NCBI RefSeq assembly: GCF_029027585.1
Contig: NZ_CP093397.1
Span: 372,001 to 436,000, forward strand
From: Sulfurimonas sp.
GTDB taxonomy: Bacteria; Campylobacterota; Campylobacteria; Campylobacterales; Sulfurimonadaceae
Direction of reading: 5' to 3'
Length of the DNA: 64,000 bases
Shown here: one piece after another, positions 43,626-52,921 of the stretch
Layout: the number at the start of each line of letters is the position of its first letter
Numbering within the stretch: position 1 is the first letter of the stretch
The notes under the pieces: generated by a model
What the model saw: the letters and a program-made list of their open reading frames with translations, nothing else
Databases searched by the model: none
What the model was told of the DNA's origin: nothing
Position numbers and translations under genes: made by a program

Positions 43626-44436
43626 ATGAACAAAGAAAGACAAGGCGAATTATTTATGATAGGACTTGCTATTTTAGAGAGTTGGTTTCCTATTCTATCT
43701 ATTTCTGCTATGAAATATATTGGTGCATTACATACATATATGTATTCTCTTCTTATAGCTTTAGTTTTTTTTATTCTTATTATTTATAAAAGAAATAGAT
43801 TTACTTCTTACGACTCTTTTTATAACTCTACTCTTTACCTTTGTTTTTATAGGTATGCAATACACAAGCGCTGGGAACATGGCTGTCTTAATTTTTTTAC
43901 AACTTCTGTTTTCTTATCTGTACTTCAATATTTTAGGCAAAGAAAAGATGAATTCCTTGCATCTAGTAGGTGCTTTAGTTATCCTTCTTCCTGATGAACT
44001 TAGTTTTAATAAAGGTGACTTACTCATCTTAGTTGGTGCTATGATTGCTCCATTTGCAAATTTTTACCAAAAAAGAGCTAGAAAATTTTGTTCCGCTGAA
44101 ACTATTTTAGGTTTTAGAACAGTAATTGGTCTTCCCTTTATAGCTTTTCTAGCTATTTATTTTGAGCCAAGTATAAGTTATGAAAACTTCATTTTAGCAC
44201 TTCCCTACTTACTTTTTATAGGAATTGTAATCTATGTAGTTTCTAAAATTATGTGGATTGAAGCACTACATAGAATCTCTATAACTAAAGTTTCAGCGAT
44301 GATGGGGCTTGTTCCTATGATGACTCTCTTTTTTGCATATATTTATCTAAATGAAGTACCTCAGATGCAACAAATTATCGGCATCTTGCCTATTATCATA
44401 GGTGGATACTTACTTACAAAACCTAGCCCAAATTAA
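43626..44436 (+). pseudogene. DMT-family (EamA) permease with a frameshift
   Basis: The protein is split over two frames. The first frame reads MNKERQGELFMIGLAILESWFPILSISAMKYIG and on to ALVFFILIIYK. The second continues KEIDLLLTTLFITLLFTFVFIG and then MQYTSAGNMAVLIFLQ to the end LLTKPSPN. The two join at the AAAA run 43788-43791: deleting one A restores a single frame of about 270 residues with ten helices, the normal EamA size. Without a frameshift the product is a truncated N-terminal piece. A sequencing error or a tolerated slippage site are alternatives. Confidence 0.8.
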
Positions 44437-44493
44437 GGTAACACTCAACGATATTAAGATATTATCAGCAAAATTAATTTACTAGGTGTATTA

Positions 44494-46977
44494 ATGAGTG
44501 ATTTGCTAAACAATGACGACATTCAAACTATAAATATAGAAGAAACTCTTCAAAATAGTTATCTTGATTATTCTATGAGTGTAATCGTGGGTCGTGCCCT
44601 ACCAGATGTTCGTGATGGACTTAAACCAGTTCACAGAAGAATTTTATATGCGATGGACAAACTAAGTCTTTCTCATGGTGCAAAATTCAAAAAATCAGCT
44701 CGTATAGTTGGTGATGTTATTGGTCAGTACCATCCACATGGGGACAACTCTGTTTATGATGCTCTTGTTCGTATGGCTCAAGATTTTTCTATGCGTATGC
44801 AACTTGTTGACGGTCAAGGAAACTTTGGTTCTGTTGATGGAGATAGTGCAGCTGCTATGAGATATACAGAAGCACGAATGACAAAGTATGCTGGTGAACT
44901 TCTAAAAGATTTAGAGAAAAACACTGTAAACATGACAGATAACTACGATGGTACTACACAAGAGCCAGAAGTTATGCCTACTCGTGTTCCAAACTTACTT
45001 ATAAATGGTTCATCAGGAATTGCCGTTGGTATGGCTACAAATATTCCTCCACATAATCCTAGAGAAATTATGAATGGCTTAAAAGCACTTTTAACAAATC
45101 CAGATATATCTTTAGTTGAAATTATGGAGCATATAAAAGCACCTGACTTTCCAACCGGTGGTATCATCTTTGGTAAAAAAGGAATCATGGATGCTTATGA
45201 ATGCGGTCGTGGTCGCATAAAAGTTCGTGCTAAAACTCACATAGAGCAAAAAGGTAAAAGAGAAGTAATCGTAATAGATGAACTTCCTTACCAAGTAAAT
45301 AAAGCTCGTCTTATTGAAAATATTGCAAACCTAGTAAAAGACAAGATGATAGATGGTGTTTCTGAAGTTCGTGACGAATCAGACAGAGATGGAATGAGAG
45401 TCGTTATAGAACTAAAAAAAGATACTATGAGTGAAATAGTTCTTAACAATCTTTTTAAACAAACAAGTATGCAAACGACATTTGGTATCATCATGCTTTC
45501 TATATTAAATCAAGAACCTAGAATCTTTGGAATCATAGAAATCTTAAAACACTTTATTAATCACCGTAAAACAATCATAATCCGTCGTACTATTTTTGAT
45601 TTAGAAAAAGCAAAATCAAGAGCACATATCTTAGAAGGTCTGAAAAAAGCGATAGATATTATAGACAAAATTATTAAAACTATTCGTGGGTCAGAAGATG
45701 AAGAAGATGCTAAAAATAATCTTGTGACTGAGTATGATTTTTCTGAGATTCAAGCATCTAGCATTGTTGCAATGAGATTAGGTCGTTTAACTGGTCTACA
45801 AATCAAAAAAATCGAAGAAGAATTAGCTGAGTTAGTAAAACTTATAGAGTATCTAGAATCTATCTTAAAAAGTGAAGAGATTCTTCATGGTATCATAAAT
45901 GAAGAGTTTGATGAAGTTCTCGCAACTTATGGTGGTAATGAAAGAAGAACTGATATAGAAGATGATTATGATGATATAGATATAGAAGACCTTATCCCAA
46001 ATGAGCCAATGGTTGTTACTATTACACATAGAGGTTACATCAAACGCGTACCTCTAGCATCTTACGAAAAACAAAAACGAGGCGGTAAAGGTAAAACTGC
46101 TGTTACAACTTATGAAGATGACTTTATAGAAAACTTCTTTACTTGTAACACTCACGATACTCTACTTTTTGTTACAGACCGTGGTCAACTTCACTGGTTA
46201 AAAGTTTACCGTATTCCTGAAGGAAGCAGAATCGCAAAAGGAAAAGCAGTTGTAAATCTTATAAATCTAGTAGCAGATGAAAAAATATGTTCTGTTATAC
46301 CAACTACAGATTTTAGTGAAGATAAAGGTCTTGTATTTTTCACTCAAAGAGGAGTTGTAAAAAGAACAAATCTAAGTGAATTTTCAAACATAAGAAGTAA
46401 CGGAGTAAGAGCAATCGTTCTTGATGATAATGACACTCTAATTACAGCAAAAATAGCAAATCAAAATGTTAAATACCTGTTTATCGTTACAAAACTAGCT
46501 CAATGTATCAAGTTTGAGATAGAAAAAACAAGAGAGCAAGGTCGTAGCACTCGTGGTGTTAGAGGTATCAAGTTTAAACATGACAACGATGTAGTTATAG
46601 ATGCTAACATCATAGAAAATGATGAACAAGAGATTTTAATCATTGCAGAGAAAGGTATCGGAAAAAGAACAGATGCTGGTGAGTATCGCTTAACTAACCG
46701 TGGTGGTTCTGGTGTTATAGCTATGAAAATGACTGCTAAAACTGGTAAAAATATCGTTGGTTGTCTAATGGTAGATGAAGGTATGGATATGATGGCTCTT
46801 ACAAAAGCTGGAAAAATGATACGAGTAGATATGCAAACTATCTCTAAATCAAGTAGAAATACTTCTGGTGTATATATAGTAAAAGGTGATGATGTTGCAA
46901 GTGTTTCTCGTTGTCCTAAACAGCCTAAGGAAGATGAAGAGGATGAAAATCCATCAACTTCACTTGATTTGGCATAG
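44494..46977 (+). CDS. gyrA: DNA gyrase subunit A
   Basis: 827 residues. The winged-helix cleavage domain has [25 protein letters not shown] and the active-site Tyr in [11 protein letters not shown] coiled-coil arm and six-bladed C-terminal DNA-wrapping domain follow; the GyrA box is QKRGGKGK. The position matching E. coli Ser83 is Asn, which I recall as wild type in some relatives such as Helicobacter pylori. It heads the run with flgP, flgQ, flgR and asd. Confidence 0.97.
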   Translation: MSDLLNNDDIQTINIEETLQNSYLDYSMSVIVGRALPDVRDGLKPVHRRILYAMDKLSLSHGAKFKKSARIVGDVIGQYHPHGDNSVYDALVRMAQDFSMRMQLVDGQGNFGSVDGDSAAAMRYTEARMTKYAGELLKDLEKNTVNMTDNYDGTTQEPEVMPTRVPNLLINGSSGIAVGMATNIPPHNPREIMNGLKALLTNPDISLVEIMEHIKAPDFPTGGIIFGKKGIMDAYECGRGRIKVRAKTHIEQKGKREVIVIDELPYQVNKARLIENIANLVKDKMIDGVSEVRDESDRDGMRVVIELKKDTMSEIVLNNLFKQTSMQTTFGIIMLSILNQEPRIFGIIEILKHFINHRKTIIIRRTIFDLEKAKSRAHILEGLKKAIDIIDKIIKTIRGSEDEEDAKNNLVTEYDFSEIQASSIVAMRLGRLTGLQIKKIEEELAELVKLIEYLESILKSEEILHGIINEEFDEVLATYGGNERRTDIEDDYDDIDIEDLIPNEPMVVTITHRGYIKRVPLASYEKQKRGGKGKTAVTTYEDDFIENFFTCNTHDTLLFVTDRGQLHWLKVYRIPEGSRIAKGKAVVNLINLVADEKICSVIPTTDFSEDKGLVFFTQRGVVKRTNLSEFSNIRSNGVRAIVLDDNDTLITAKIANQNVKYLFIVTKLAQCIKFEIEKTREQGRSTRGVRGIKFKHDNDVVIDANIIENDEQEILIIAEKGIGKRTDAGEYRLTNRGGSGVIAMKMTAKTGKNIVGCLMVDEGMDMMALTKAGKMIRVDMQTISKSSRNTSGVYIVKGDDVASVSRCPKQPKEDEEDENPSTSLDLA

Positions 46978-47012
46978 TATTTGCTTTTAGCTTAAATATA
47001 AACAATAAGGGA

Positions 47013-47606
47013 TTGACTATGAAATACACTCTACTTCTAATAGCACTTATTAGTGCTTCCTCGTTAGTAGCTGCTCCAGCAAAAACTATTGAGAGCTATG
47101 ATAGAATGGACTCTATTGATGTTCAGTTAGTGGATATAGATACTAAAGTTTCAGGAATGAATACAAAAGTAACTGGCATCGACACAAAGGTTAGTGATGT
47201 TGAAGATAAGCTTGCTTCTTTAGAAACAAAATTAGAACAAGTTAAAGAAAATGCAAAAACAGCTAAAGAAGAATCAGAACAAACTTTAAGTGAAGCTTCT
47301 GATGTTAGAATCAGCGTAACGGGACAAGGTGTTGCACCGATGAATACTTCTTCTCCAGCTCAAGCTTATGCACTTGCTAAGCGCGCTGCAACTGCAGATG
47401 CTTATAGACTAATAGCTGAAAAAGTTAAGGGCGTTCGTATTGATGGTCAAGACTTAATCAAAAATATGATGGTTAAAAGATCAACTGTTCGTACTTCTGT
47501 AAAAGCAATGGTTAGAAATGCAAATGTTGTTGAAACAACTTTTAAAGATGGTTTATGCGAAGTAGAGATGGAAATCGTTCTATCACACGCGCAATTTGCT
47601 CACTAA
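47013..47606 (+). CDS. flgP: FlgP-like LPP20-family flagellar protein
   Basis: 197 residues. Signal peptide MKYTLLLIALISASSLVAA. A coiled-coil region with heptad-like repeats follows (DTKVSGMNTKVTGIDTKVSD), then an LPP20-type domain (VRISVTGQGVAPMNTSSPAQAYALAKRAATADAYRLIAEKVKGVRIDG). The gene order gyrA-flgP-flgQ-flgR-asd matches what I recall of C. jejuni, where FlgP forms a basal disk of the flagellar motor. The coiled coil before the domain appears to be an addition relative to the short Campylobacter protein. Confidence 0.8.
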   Translation: MTMKYTLLLIALISASSLVAAPAKTIESYDRMDSIDVQLVDIDTKVSGMNTKVTGIDTKVSDVEDKLASLETKLEQVKENAKTAKEESEQTLSEASDVRISVTGQGVAPMNTSSPAQAYALAKRAATADAYRLIAEKVKGVRIDGQDLIKNMMVKRSTVRTSVKAMVRNANVVETTFKDGLCEVEMEIVLSHAQFAH

Positions 47607-47965
47607 TATTACTTAACTCTTTAGCTCTAGATGCTAAAGAGTTTCTTATCTCTTACCGCTATATGGTAAAAGACGCTACTCTTTATAATGAAACACTATC
47701 TATATCTCCCGCTATGAAAAAATGTTCTGGTAACTCTCACAAAAGCCTTGTAATTTCAAGTTTTGGAGATGATAACATTAAACTCACCATAGAAAAAAAC
47801 TCTGAAGCTTTTTTAAATTTTATACACAAACTTGGTCTTCATGTCCAACACAATGAAGTAACTCAAAATGCACAAAATAAATCTACAACAATACTCACTT
47901 TAAAAACAACTTGCTTCAAAGTCGATTTTAATGAAAATTCTGCTAAAATTGCACCTTTAAAATAA
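47555..47965 (+). CDS. flgQ: FlgQ-like flagellar motor accessory protein
   Basis: 136 residues. The frame overlaps flgP by 52 bases; no other usual start codon lies in a better place. A short basic stretch precedes a signal-like helix (AICSLILLNSLALDA), then EFLISYRYMVKDATLYNETLSISPAMKKC. The assignment rests mainly on position: in C. jejuni flgQ follows flgP and is needed for motility. Two or three Cys in the mature part could form a disulfide. Confidence 0.65.
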   Translation: MRSRDGNRSITRAICSLILLNSLALDAKEFLISYRYMVKDATLYNETLSISPAMKKCSGNSHKSLVISSFGDDNIKLTIEKNSEAFLNFIHKLGLHVQHNEVTQNAQNKSTTILTLKTTCFKVDFNENSAKIAPLK

Positions 47966-47978
47966 GGAAAAAAGAGTC

Positions 47979-49121
47979 GTGAAAATTGCAATAGTTGAAG
48001 ATGATATTAACATGAGAAAATCTCTTGAAATAGCTATGAGCGACTACAAAGAGTTTGAAATCCTAACATTTAAAAATCCCATAGATGCATTAAAAAAACT
48101 TGATGATTCTTTCGATTTGATAATTACAGATATAAATATGCCAAAAATGGATGGTATAGAGTTTGTAAAAGAGTTAGATGGAAAGTTTGAAGTCATCATA
48201 ATGACAGGAAATGCAACACTTACTCGTGCAATAGAATCTATCCAACTTGGAGTTAAAGACTTTTTACTAAAACCTTTTGATGTTGATGATTTAATATCTG
48301 CAATAAGAAGAGAAGATAAAGTACAAAAAGTACAAAAATCTGTTGTTAAAAACTCTAAAAAAACAGATAGATTTTTAGGAACATCAGAAGCACTTACTAA
48401 AGTCATAAATATTGCAGACAAAGCATGTAAAACGGACGCTAGCATACTTCTTTTAGGTCAAAGTGGAGTAGGAAAAGAAGTTTTTGCTTCTTACATCCAT
48501 AAAAATTCACCAAGAGCTAAAAAACCATTTATAGCAATTAACATGGCAGCTATTCCTGAGAATCTCATCGAGAGTGAACTTTTTGGTTTTGAAAAAGGTG
48601 CTTTTACAGACGCAAGTGAAGCAAAAGCAGGACAGTTTGAACTTGCTAATGGTGGAACACTTTTTTTAGATGAAATAGCAGAGATGCCTTATGGGGTTCA
48701 AGCAAAACTTCTTCGTGCTTTACAAGAAAAAGAAATACGAAGATTAGGTTCATCTAAAAATATAAAAATAGATATAAGAGTTGTATCTGCAACAAATGCA
48801 AATATTTTAGAGAAGATTAAAAATGGAGAGTTTAGAGAAGATTTGTATTATCGTTTAAATACAATCCCACTAGTCATTCCTCCTCTAAAAGATAGAAAAG
48901 ATGAAATCTTACAAATTGCAAATGCGATGAGTGAGATTAACTGTAAAAAGTATGGTTTTGATTTAAAAACTTTTAGTGATGAAGCAAAAGAACAACTCTT
49001 ATCATACAGCTGGCCAGGAAATATTCGAGAGTTAATCTCGGTAGTTGAGAGAGCTGTCATTTTAAGTGAAAACCAAGAGATAACAGTTGAAGAACTTTTT
49101 TTACAAAACAAAATACAATAA
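47979..49121 (+). CDS. flgR: Sigma-54-dependent response regulator FlgR
   Basis: 380 residues, starting with GTG after AAGGAAAAAAGAG. Receiver with D51 (LIITDINMP); AAA+ domain with Walker A GQSGVGKEV, the sigma-54 contact loop as GAFTDA instead of the common GAFTGA, Walker B GTLFLDEIAEMP and the arginine finger region. The protein stops right after the AAA+ lid (EELFLQNKIQ), so there is no Fis-type helix-turn-helix. It would activate sigma-54 flagellar promoters from solution, as described for H. pylori FlgR. Confidence 0.92.
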   Translation: MKIAIVEDDINMRKSLEIAMSDYKEFEILTFKNPIDALKKLDDSFDLIITDINMPKMDGIEFVKELDGKFEVIIMTGNATLTRAIESIQLGVKDFLLKPFDVDDLISAIRREDKVQKVQKSVVKNSKKTDRFLGTSEALTKVINIADKACKTDASILLLGQSGVGKEVFASYIHKNSPRAKKPFIAINMAAIPENLIESELFGFEKGAFTDASEAKAGQFELANGGTLFLDEIAEMPYGVQAKLLRALQEKEIRRLGSSKNIKIDIRVVSATNANILEKIKNGEFREDLYYRLNTIPLVIPPLKDRKDEILQIANAMSEINCKKYGFDLKTFSDEAKEQLLSYSWPGNIRELISVVERAVILSENQEITVEELFLQNKIQ

Positions 49122-49130
49122 GGAAAAAAT

Positions 49131-50165
49131 ATGTCAAAAAAATATAATTTAGCAGTAGTAGGTGCCAACGGTGCAGTTGGTGAAGAAATTTTAAGAGTTT
49201 TAGAAGAAATAGATTTTCCATTAAGCAACTTAATCCCTCTTGCTAGTAAAAGAAGTGCTGGAAATAAAGTTTCATTTCATGGTAAAGACATAGTTATAAA
49301 AGAACTAACAAACGAAATTTTTGCTGATGAAAATATTGATATAGCACTTTTTAGTGCTGGTGGAAGTGTAACAGCAGCTTATGCTCCTGCGGCAGTTAAA
49401 GCTGGGACAGTTGTTATTGACAATACTTCACACTTTAGAATGGATAAAAATGTTCCTCTAGTAGTTCCTGAAGTTAATCCACAAGATATTGCTTTATGGA
49501 GAGAAGCTGGTATCATTTCAAATCCAAACTGTTCAACTATACAGATGGTTCAAGTATTAAAACCATTAGATGAAGCTTATGACTTGATAAGAGTAGATGC
49601 TAGTACTTATCAAGCAACTTCTGGTGGTGGAAAACCTGCAATGGAAGAGTTATTAACTCAGATGAAAGACCTCTTTGAGTTTAAACTAGAAGATTCTGAA
49701 CACAAAGCATTTCCTCATCAAATAGCTCTAAATGTTATCCCTCAAATTGATGTATTTATGGAAAATGGTTATACAAAAGAAGAGATGAAAATGATTAATG
49801 AAACAAGTAAAATAATGCATAAAGATATAGAAGTAAGTGCAACTTGTGTTCGTGTTCCAACACTTCGTGGTCATGCTGAATCTTTAACACTTACTTTTGG
49901 CTCAGATATAGATGCTAATGAAGCAAGAGAAGTTTTAGCAAAAGCTCCAAACATTGTTATACTTGATAATCCTGCTGAGAGTCTTTACCCTATGCCTGCA
50001 ACTTGTCAGGAAATGAATGAAACTTTTGTAGGTCGTATTAGAAATGACCCATATAGAAAAAATATGCTTCATATGTTCATAGTTGCAGATAACCTAAGAG
50101 TAGGAGCAGCTACAAATGCTGTAAGAATCGCTCAAAAATGGGTAGAAATGGAAGGCGAAAAATAA
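49131..50165 (+). CDS. asd: Aspartate-semialdehyde dehydrogenase
   Basis: 344 residues. NADP-binding start AVVGANGAVGEEILRVLEE, catalytic Cys in SNPNCSTIQMVQVL, substrate-binding QATSGGGKPAMEEL, and His in RVPTLRGHAESLTL. It makes aspartate semialdehyde for lysine/diaminopimelate, threonine and methionine. It lies 9 bases after flgR in the conserved gyrA-to-asd run. Confidence 0.96.
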   Translation: MSKKYNLAVVGANGAVGEEILRVLEEIDFPLSNLIPLASKRSAGNKVSFHGKDIVIKELTNEIFADENIDIALFSAGGSVTAAYAPAAVKAGTVVIDNTSHFRMDKNVPLVVPEVNPQDIALWREAGIISNPNCSTIQMVQVLKPLDEAYDLIRVDASTYQATSGGGKPAMEELLTQMKDLFEFKLEDSEHKAFPHQIALNVIPQIDVFMENGYTKEEMKMINETSKIMHKDIEVSATCVRVPTLRGHAESLTLTFGSDIDANEAREVLAKAPNIVILDNPAESLYPMPATCQEMNETFVGRIRNDPYRKNMLHMFIVADNLRVGAATNAVRIAQKWVEMEGEK

Positions 50166-50170
50166 CCAGT

Positions 50171-50683
50171 ATGGAAAAAATATTCGAGAGTACCCTCTGG
50201 GCATCAAGGTTTATGGTTATAACTGCTGTTGTTTTTGGACTACTAGGAGCAGTTATCCTTTTTATAGTTGCTTCATTTGATATATATGAAACGGCAAAAT
50301 TTGTATTAAATACTTATATAACACATGCTCACCCAGAAAACTTTCATGAAGATGTTGTTGGTGGGATAATTGGGGCAGTTGATTTGTATCTCATCGGTGT
50401 TGTGATGCTTCTGTTTTCTTTTGGACTTTATGAACTGTTTATATCTGAAATAGATGCAGCAAAAAGTGAAGATGGTCAAGAAAATAAAATCTTAGCTATT
50501 CACTCACTAGACCAACTAAAAGACAAGATATCCAAAGTAATTGTGATGGTTTTAGTTGTTGGCTTTTTTCAAAAAGTCGGTCATACGCAATATAATAATC
50601 CACTAGATATGCTATACTTCGCGCTATCTATAACTGCCATAGCAGTTGGTTTATATTTTTTAGGAAAAGTAGGTAAGAAATAA
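50171..50683 (+). CDS. UPF0114 (YqhA-like) membrane protein
   Basis: 170 residues from ATG 50171 ([31 protein letters not shown]); the longer frame to 50138 would overlap asd. Three to four membrane helices with the family pattern: the ESTLWASR start, [22 protein letters not shown] in the middle and the C-terminal helix pair. The function of the family is unknown. Its stop overlaps the hemE start by one base (TAATG), so the two are coupled. Confidence 0.85.
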   Translation: MEKIFESTLWASRFMVITAVVFGLLGAVILFIVASFDIYETAKFVLNTYITHAHPENFHEDVVGGIIGAVDLYLIGVVMLLFSFGLYELFISEIDAAKSEDGQENKILAIHSLDQLKDKISKVIVMVLVVGFFQKVGHTQYNNPLDMLYFALSITAIAVGLYFLGKVGKK

Positions 50684-51723
50684 TGAATAAAATATTTGTA
50701 GATGCCTGTTTAGGCAAAGAAACTCCATATACTCCAGTTTGGATGATGAGGCAAGCAGGTCGTTATTTACCAGAGTATATGGCTGTAAGAGCTGAGGCTG
50801 GAAACTTTTTAAACCTATGTCATAATCCTAAAAAAGCTTGTGAAGTTACACTTCAACCTTTAGATATTGTAGGTGTAGATGCTGCTATATTATTTAGCGA
50901 TATTCTTGTTATTCCTGATGAGATGGGGATGGATTTGAGTTTTGTAAAAGGTGAAGGTCCAAAATTTAGCGACCCTATCAAAACTGAAGCTGATATTGAC
51001 AGACTTATCGGTGGAGATGAAGCGGCTAGTAAACTTACTTATGTTTTTGATACTATTAAACTTATCAAACAAGATTTAGATAAACGCGGTGGCGAGATAG
51101 CACTCATAGGTTTTACTGGTGCACCTTGGACTTTAGCAACATATATGATAGAAGGTGAAGGTACAAAAACTTACAATGTTTGTAAAAAAATGATGTACTC
51201 AAACCCTAAACTTTTACATAAGATACTTGCGAAAGTAACTGAGGTTGTAAAGCTTTATATGGAAAAACAAATCCAAGCTGGTATAGATGTTGTTCAGATT
51301 TTTGACTCGTGGGCAGCAGCGATAGAACCTTCAAAATATGATGAATTTTCTTGGAAATATATGGTAGAAATAGCAGAGTATTTAAAAGAAAAATATCCTC
51401 ATATTCCTGTTATCATGTTTCCAAAAGGCATCCCTTCATTTTTAGATAAAGTATATGGGAATTTTGATGTATTTGGTGTGGATTGGTCAACTCCAATGGA
51501 ATTAGCAAAAGAAAAACTTGGAAGCAAATATGTTCTTCAGGGAAATATGGAACCATGCAGACTATACTCAAAAGAGATGACTACACAAAGTGTGCAAGAT
51601 ATTCAAGATATCATGGGTACTTCAAGACATATCTTTAACCTTGGACATGGAATCCTTCCAGATGTTCCAGTAGAAAACGCAATCCACTTTGTTAAAGAGT
51701 GCCAAAGAGTTAGTAAGAAATAA
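50683..51723 (+). CDS. hemE: Uroporphyrinogen decarboxylase
   Basis: 346 residues. [19 protein letters not shown] carries the conserved Arg and Gln of the active site, [17 protein letters not shown] the catalytic Asp, and [15 protein letters not shown] is the C-terminal signature. It makes coproporphyrinogen III in heme synthesis, in the cytosol. Translationally coupled to the upstream membrane protein gene; the radical SAM gene begins right after its stop. Confidence 0.96.
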   Translation: MNKIFVDACLGKETPYTPVWMMRQAGRYLPEYMAVRAEAGNFLNLCHNPKKACEVTLQPLDIVGVDAAILFSDILVIPDEMGMDLSFVKGEGPKFSDPIKTEADIDRLIGGDEAASKLTYVFDTIKLIKQDLDKRGGEIALIGFTGAPWTLATYMIEGEGTKTYNVCKKMMYSNPKLLHKILAKVTEVVKLYMEKQIQAGIDVVQIFDSWAAAIEPSKYDEFSWKYMVEIAEYLKEKYPHIPVIMFPKGIPSFLDKVYGNFDVFGVDWSTPMELAKEKLGSKYVLQGNMEPCRLYSKEMTTQSVQDIQDIMGTSRHIFNLGHGILPDVPVENAIHFVKECQRVSKK

Positions 51724-52656
51724 ATGAATACAATTTTCGGTCCTATAAACTCAAGAAGATTTGGTTCTTCTTTGGGTATAGACCTCTCCCCTGCCCTTAA
51801 GCAATGTAATTTTGACTGTCTTTACTGTGAACTTGCACCAACGGCTACGGTAGATGCTCAAAGTCATACAGTTTTAGTTTCACAAATCATAAATGATTTA
51901 AAACAACATCTAGACGCTAAAATAGATGTTATAACTCTTACAGCCAATGGTGAACCAACTCTATACCCAAACCTAGATGAACTGATAGATGCAATAGATG
52001 CTATAAAAAATAAAACTCAAACACTCATACTTACAAATAGTGCAACGCTAGTAAATGATAAAGTTTTTACAACACTTTTAAAACTCGACCAAGTAAAACT
52101 ATCTTTAGATGCCATAAGTGATGATATTTTTAAAAAAATAGATAGACCTCATGCAAAAATAGATATAAAAGATGTTATACAAAAAGTGCAAGAGTTTAGT
52201 AAAGTATTTACTGGTAAGCTTTTTATTGAGATACTTTTTGTACATGGATTAAACGATACAAAAGAAGAGATACAAAAACTAAATGATGTTTTATTGGATA
52301 TCGATGCATCTAGAGTTGACTTGGGGACAATAGATAGACCTCCTGCTTATCCTGTTGTGGGTATAAGCTACAAAGAACTACATGAGGCTTCTTTACTATT
52401 TGATAGCTCCATTCCTATACATATAGCTTCTAGAGTTCATGCCCAACCTAATAACAGTGAGTACAGTAATGAAGAAATACTCAATACTTTAGATAAAAGA
52501 CCTCTTACGATGGACGATATAAACTTACTCTTTGATGACTCAAGTAAAAAACGACTAAATCTACTTATAAAAAGCTCAAAAATACTAAAAAAAGTAGTTG
52601 GGAATTTAGAGTTTTTAGTGCCAGATACAAATCTTAAAAGAAAACTCCAAAAGTAA
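51724..52656 (+). CDS. Radical SAM protein (COG0731-like)
   Basis: 310 residues. The radical SAM cluster motif is at CNFDCLYCE (C-x3-C-x2-C) near residue 28, followed by DVITLTANGEPTLYPNL (the GGE-equivalent), LTNSAT and SLDAISDDIFKKI. The C-terminal region (about 240-310) looks like a small winged helix. The family is found after hemE in Campylobacterota, so a link to porphyrin or tetrapyrrole chemistry is possible, but the substrate is unknown. It starts on the base after the hemE stop. Confidence 0.85.
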   Translation: MNTIFGPINSRRFGSSLGIDLSPALKQCNFDCLYCELAPTATVDAQSHTVLVSQIINDLKQHLDAKIDVITLTANGEPTLYPNLDELIDAIDAIKNKTQTLILTNSATLVNDKVFTTLLKLDQVKLSLDAISDDIFKKIDRPHAKIDIKDVIQKVQEFSKVFTGKLFIEILFVHGLNDTKEEIQKLNDVLLDIDASRVDLGTIDRPPAYPVVGISYKELHEASLLFDSSIPIHIASRVHAQPNNSEYSNEEILNTLDKRPLTMDDINLLFDDSSKKRLNLLIKSSKILKKVVGNLEFLVPDTNLKRKLQK

Positions 52657-52666
52657 CCCAAAAACC

Positions 52667-52695
52667 TTGACTTTTACGCTCCTCTAAAGTATAAT
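52667..52695 (+). promoter_or_regulatory. Sigma-70 promoter for the tRNA-Asn pair
   Basis: TTGACT (52667-52672), 17-base spacer, TATAAT (52690-52695). The box and discriminator TATAATTTCGGCTCA are identical to those before tRNA-Lys at 38422. Confidence 0.85.
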
Positions 52696-52712
52696 TTCGG
52701 CTCAATAAATAA

Positions 52713-52787
<75 letters not shown>

Positions 52788-52812
52788 TTTATCGAAAATA
52801 CTTTTTATATGT

Positions 52813-52887
<75 letters not shown>

Positions 52888-52921
52888 TACACTTTTTAAA
52901 CAATCAAAAATATATTATAAA

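Noticed and set aside
44740-44766. Asn at the Ser83-equivalent of GyrA as a quinolone-resistance mutation
   Set aside because: Asn there is, as I recall, wild type in relatives such as Helicobacter pylori, so it is not evidence of selection.
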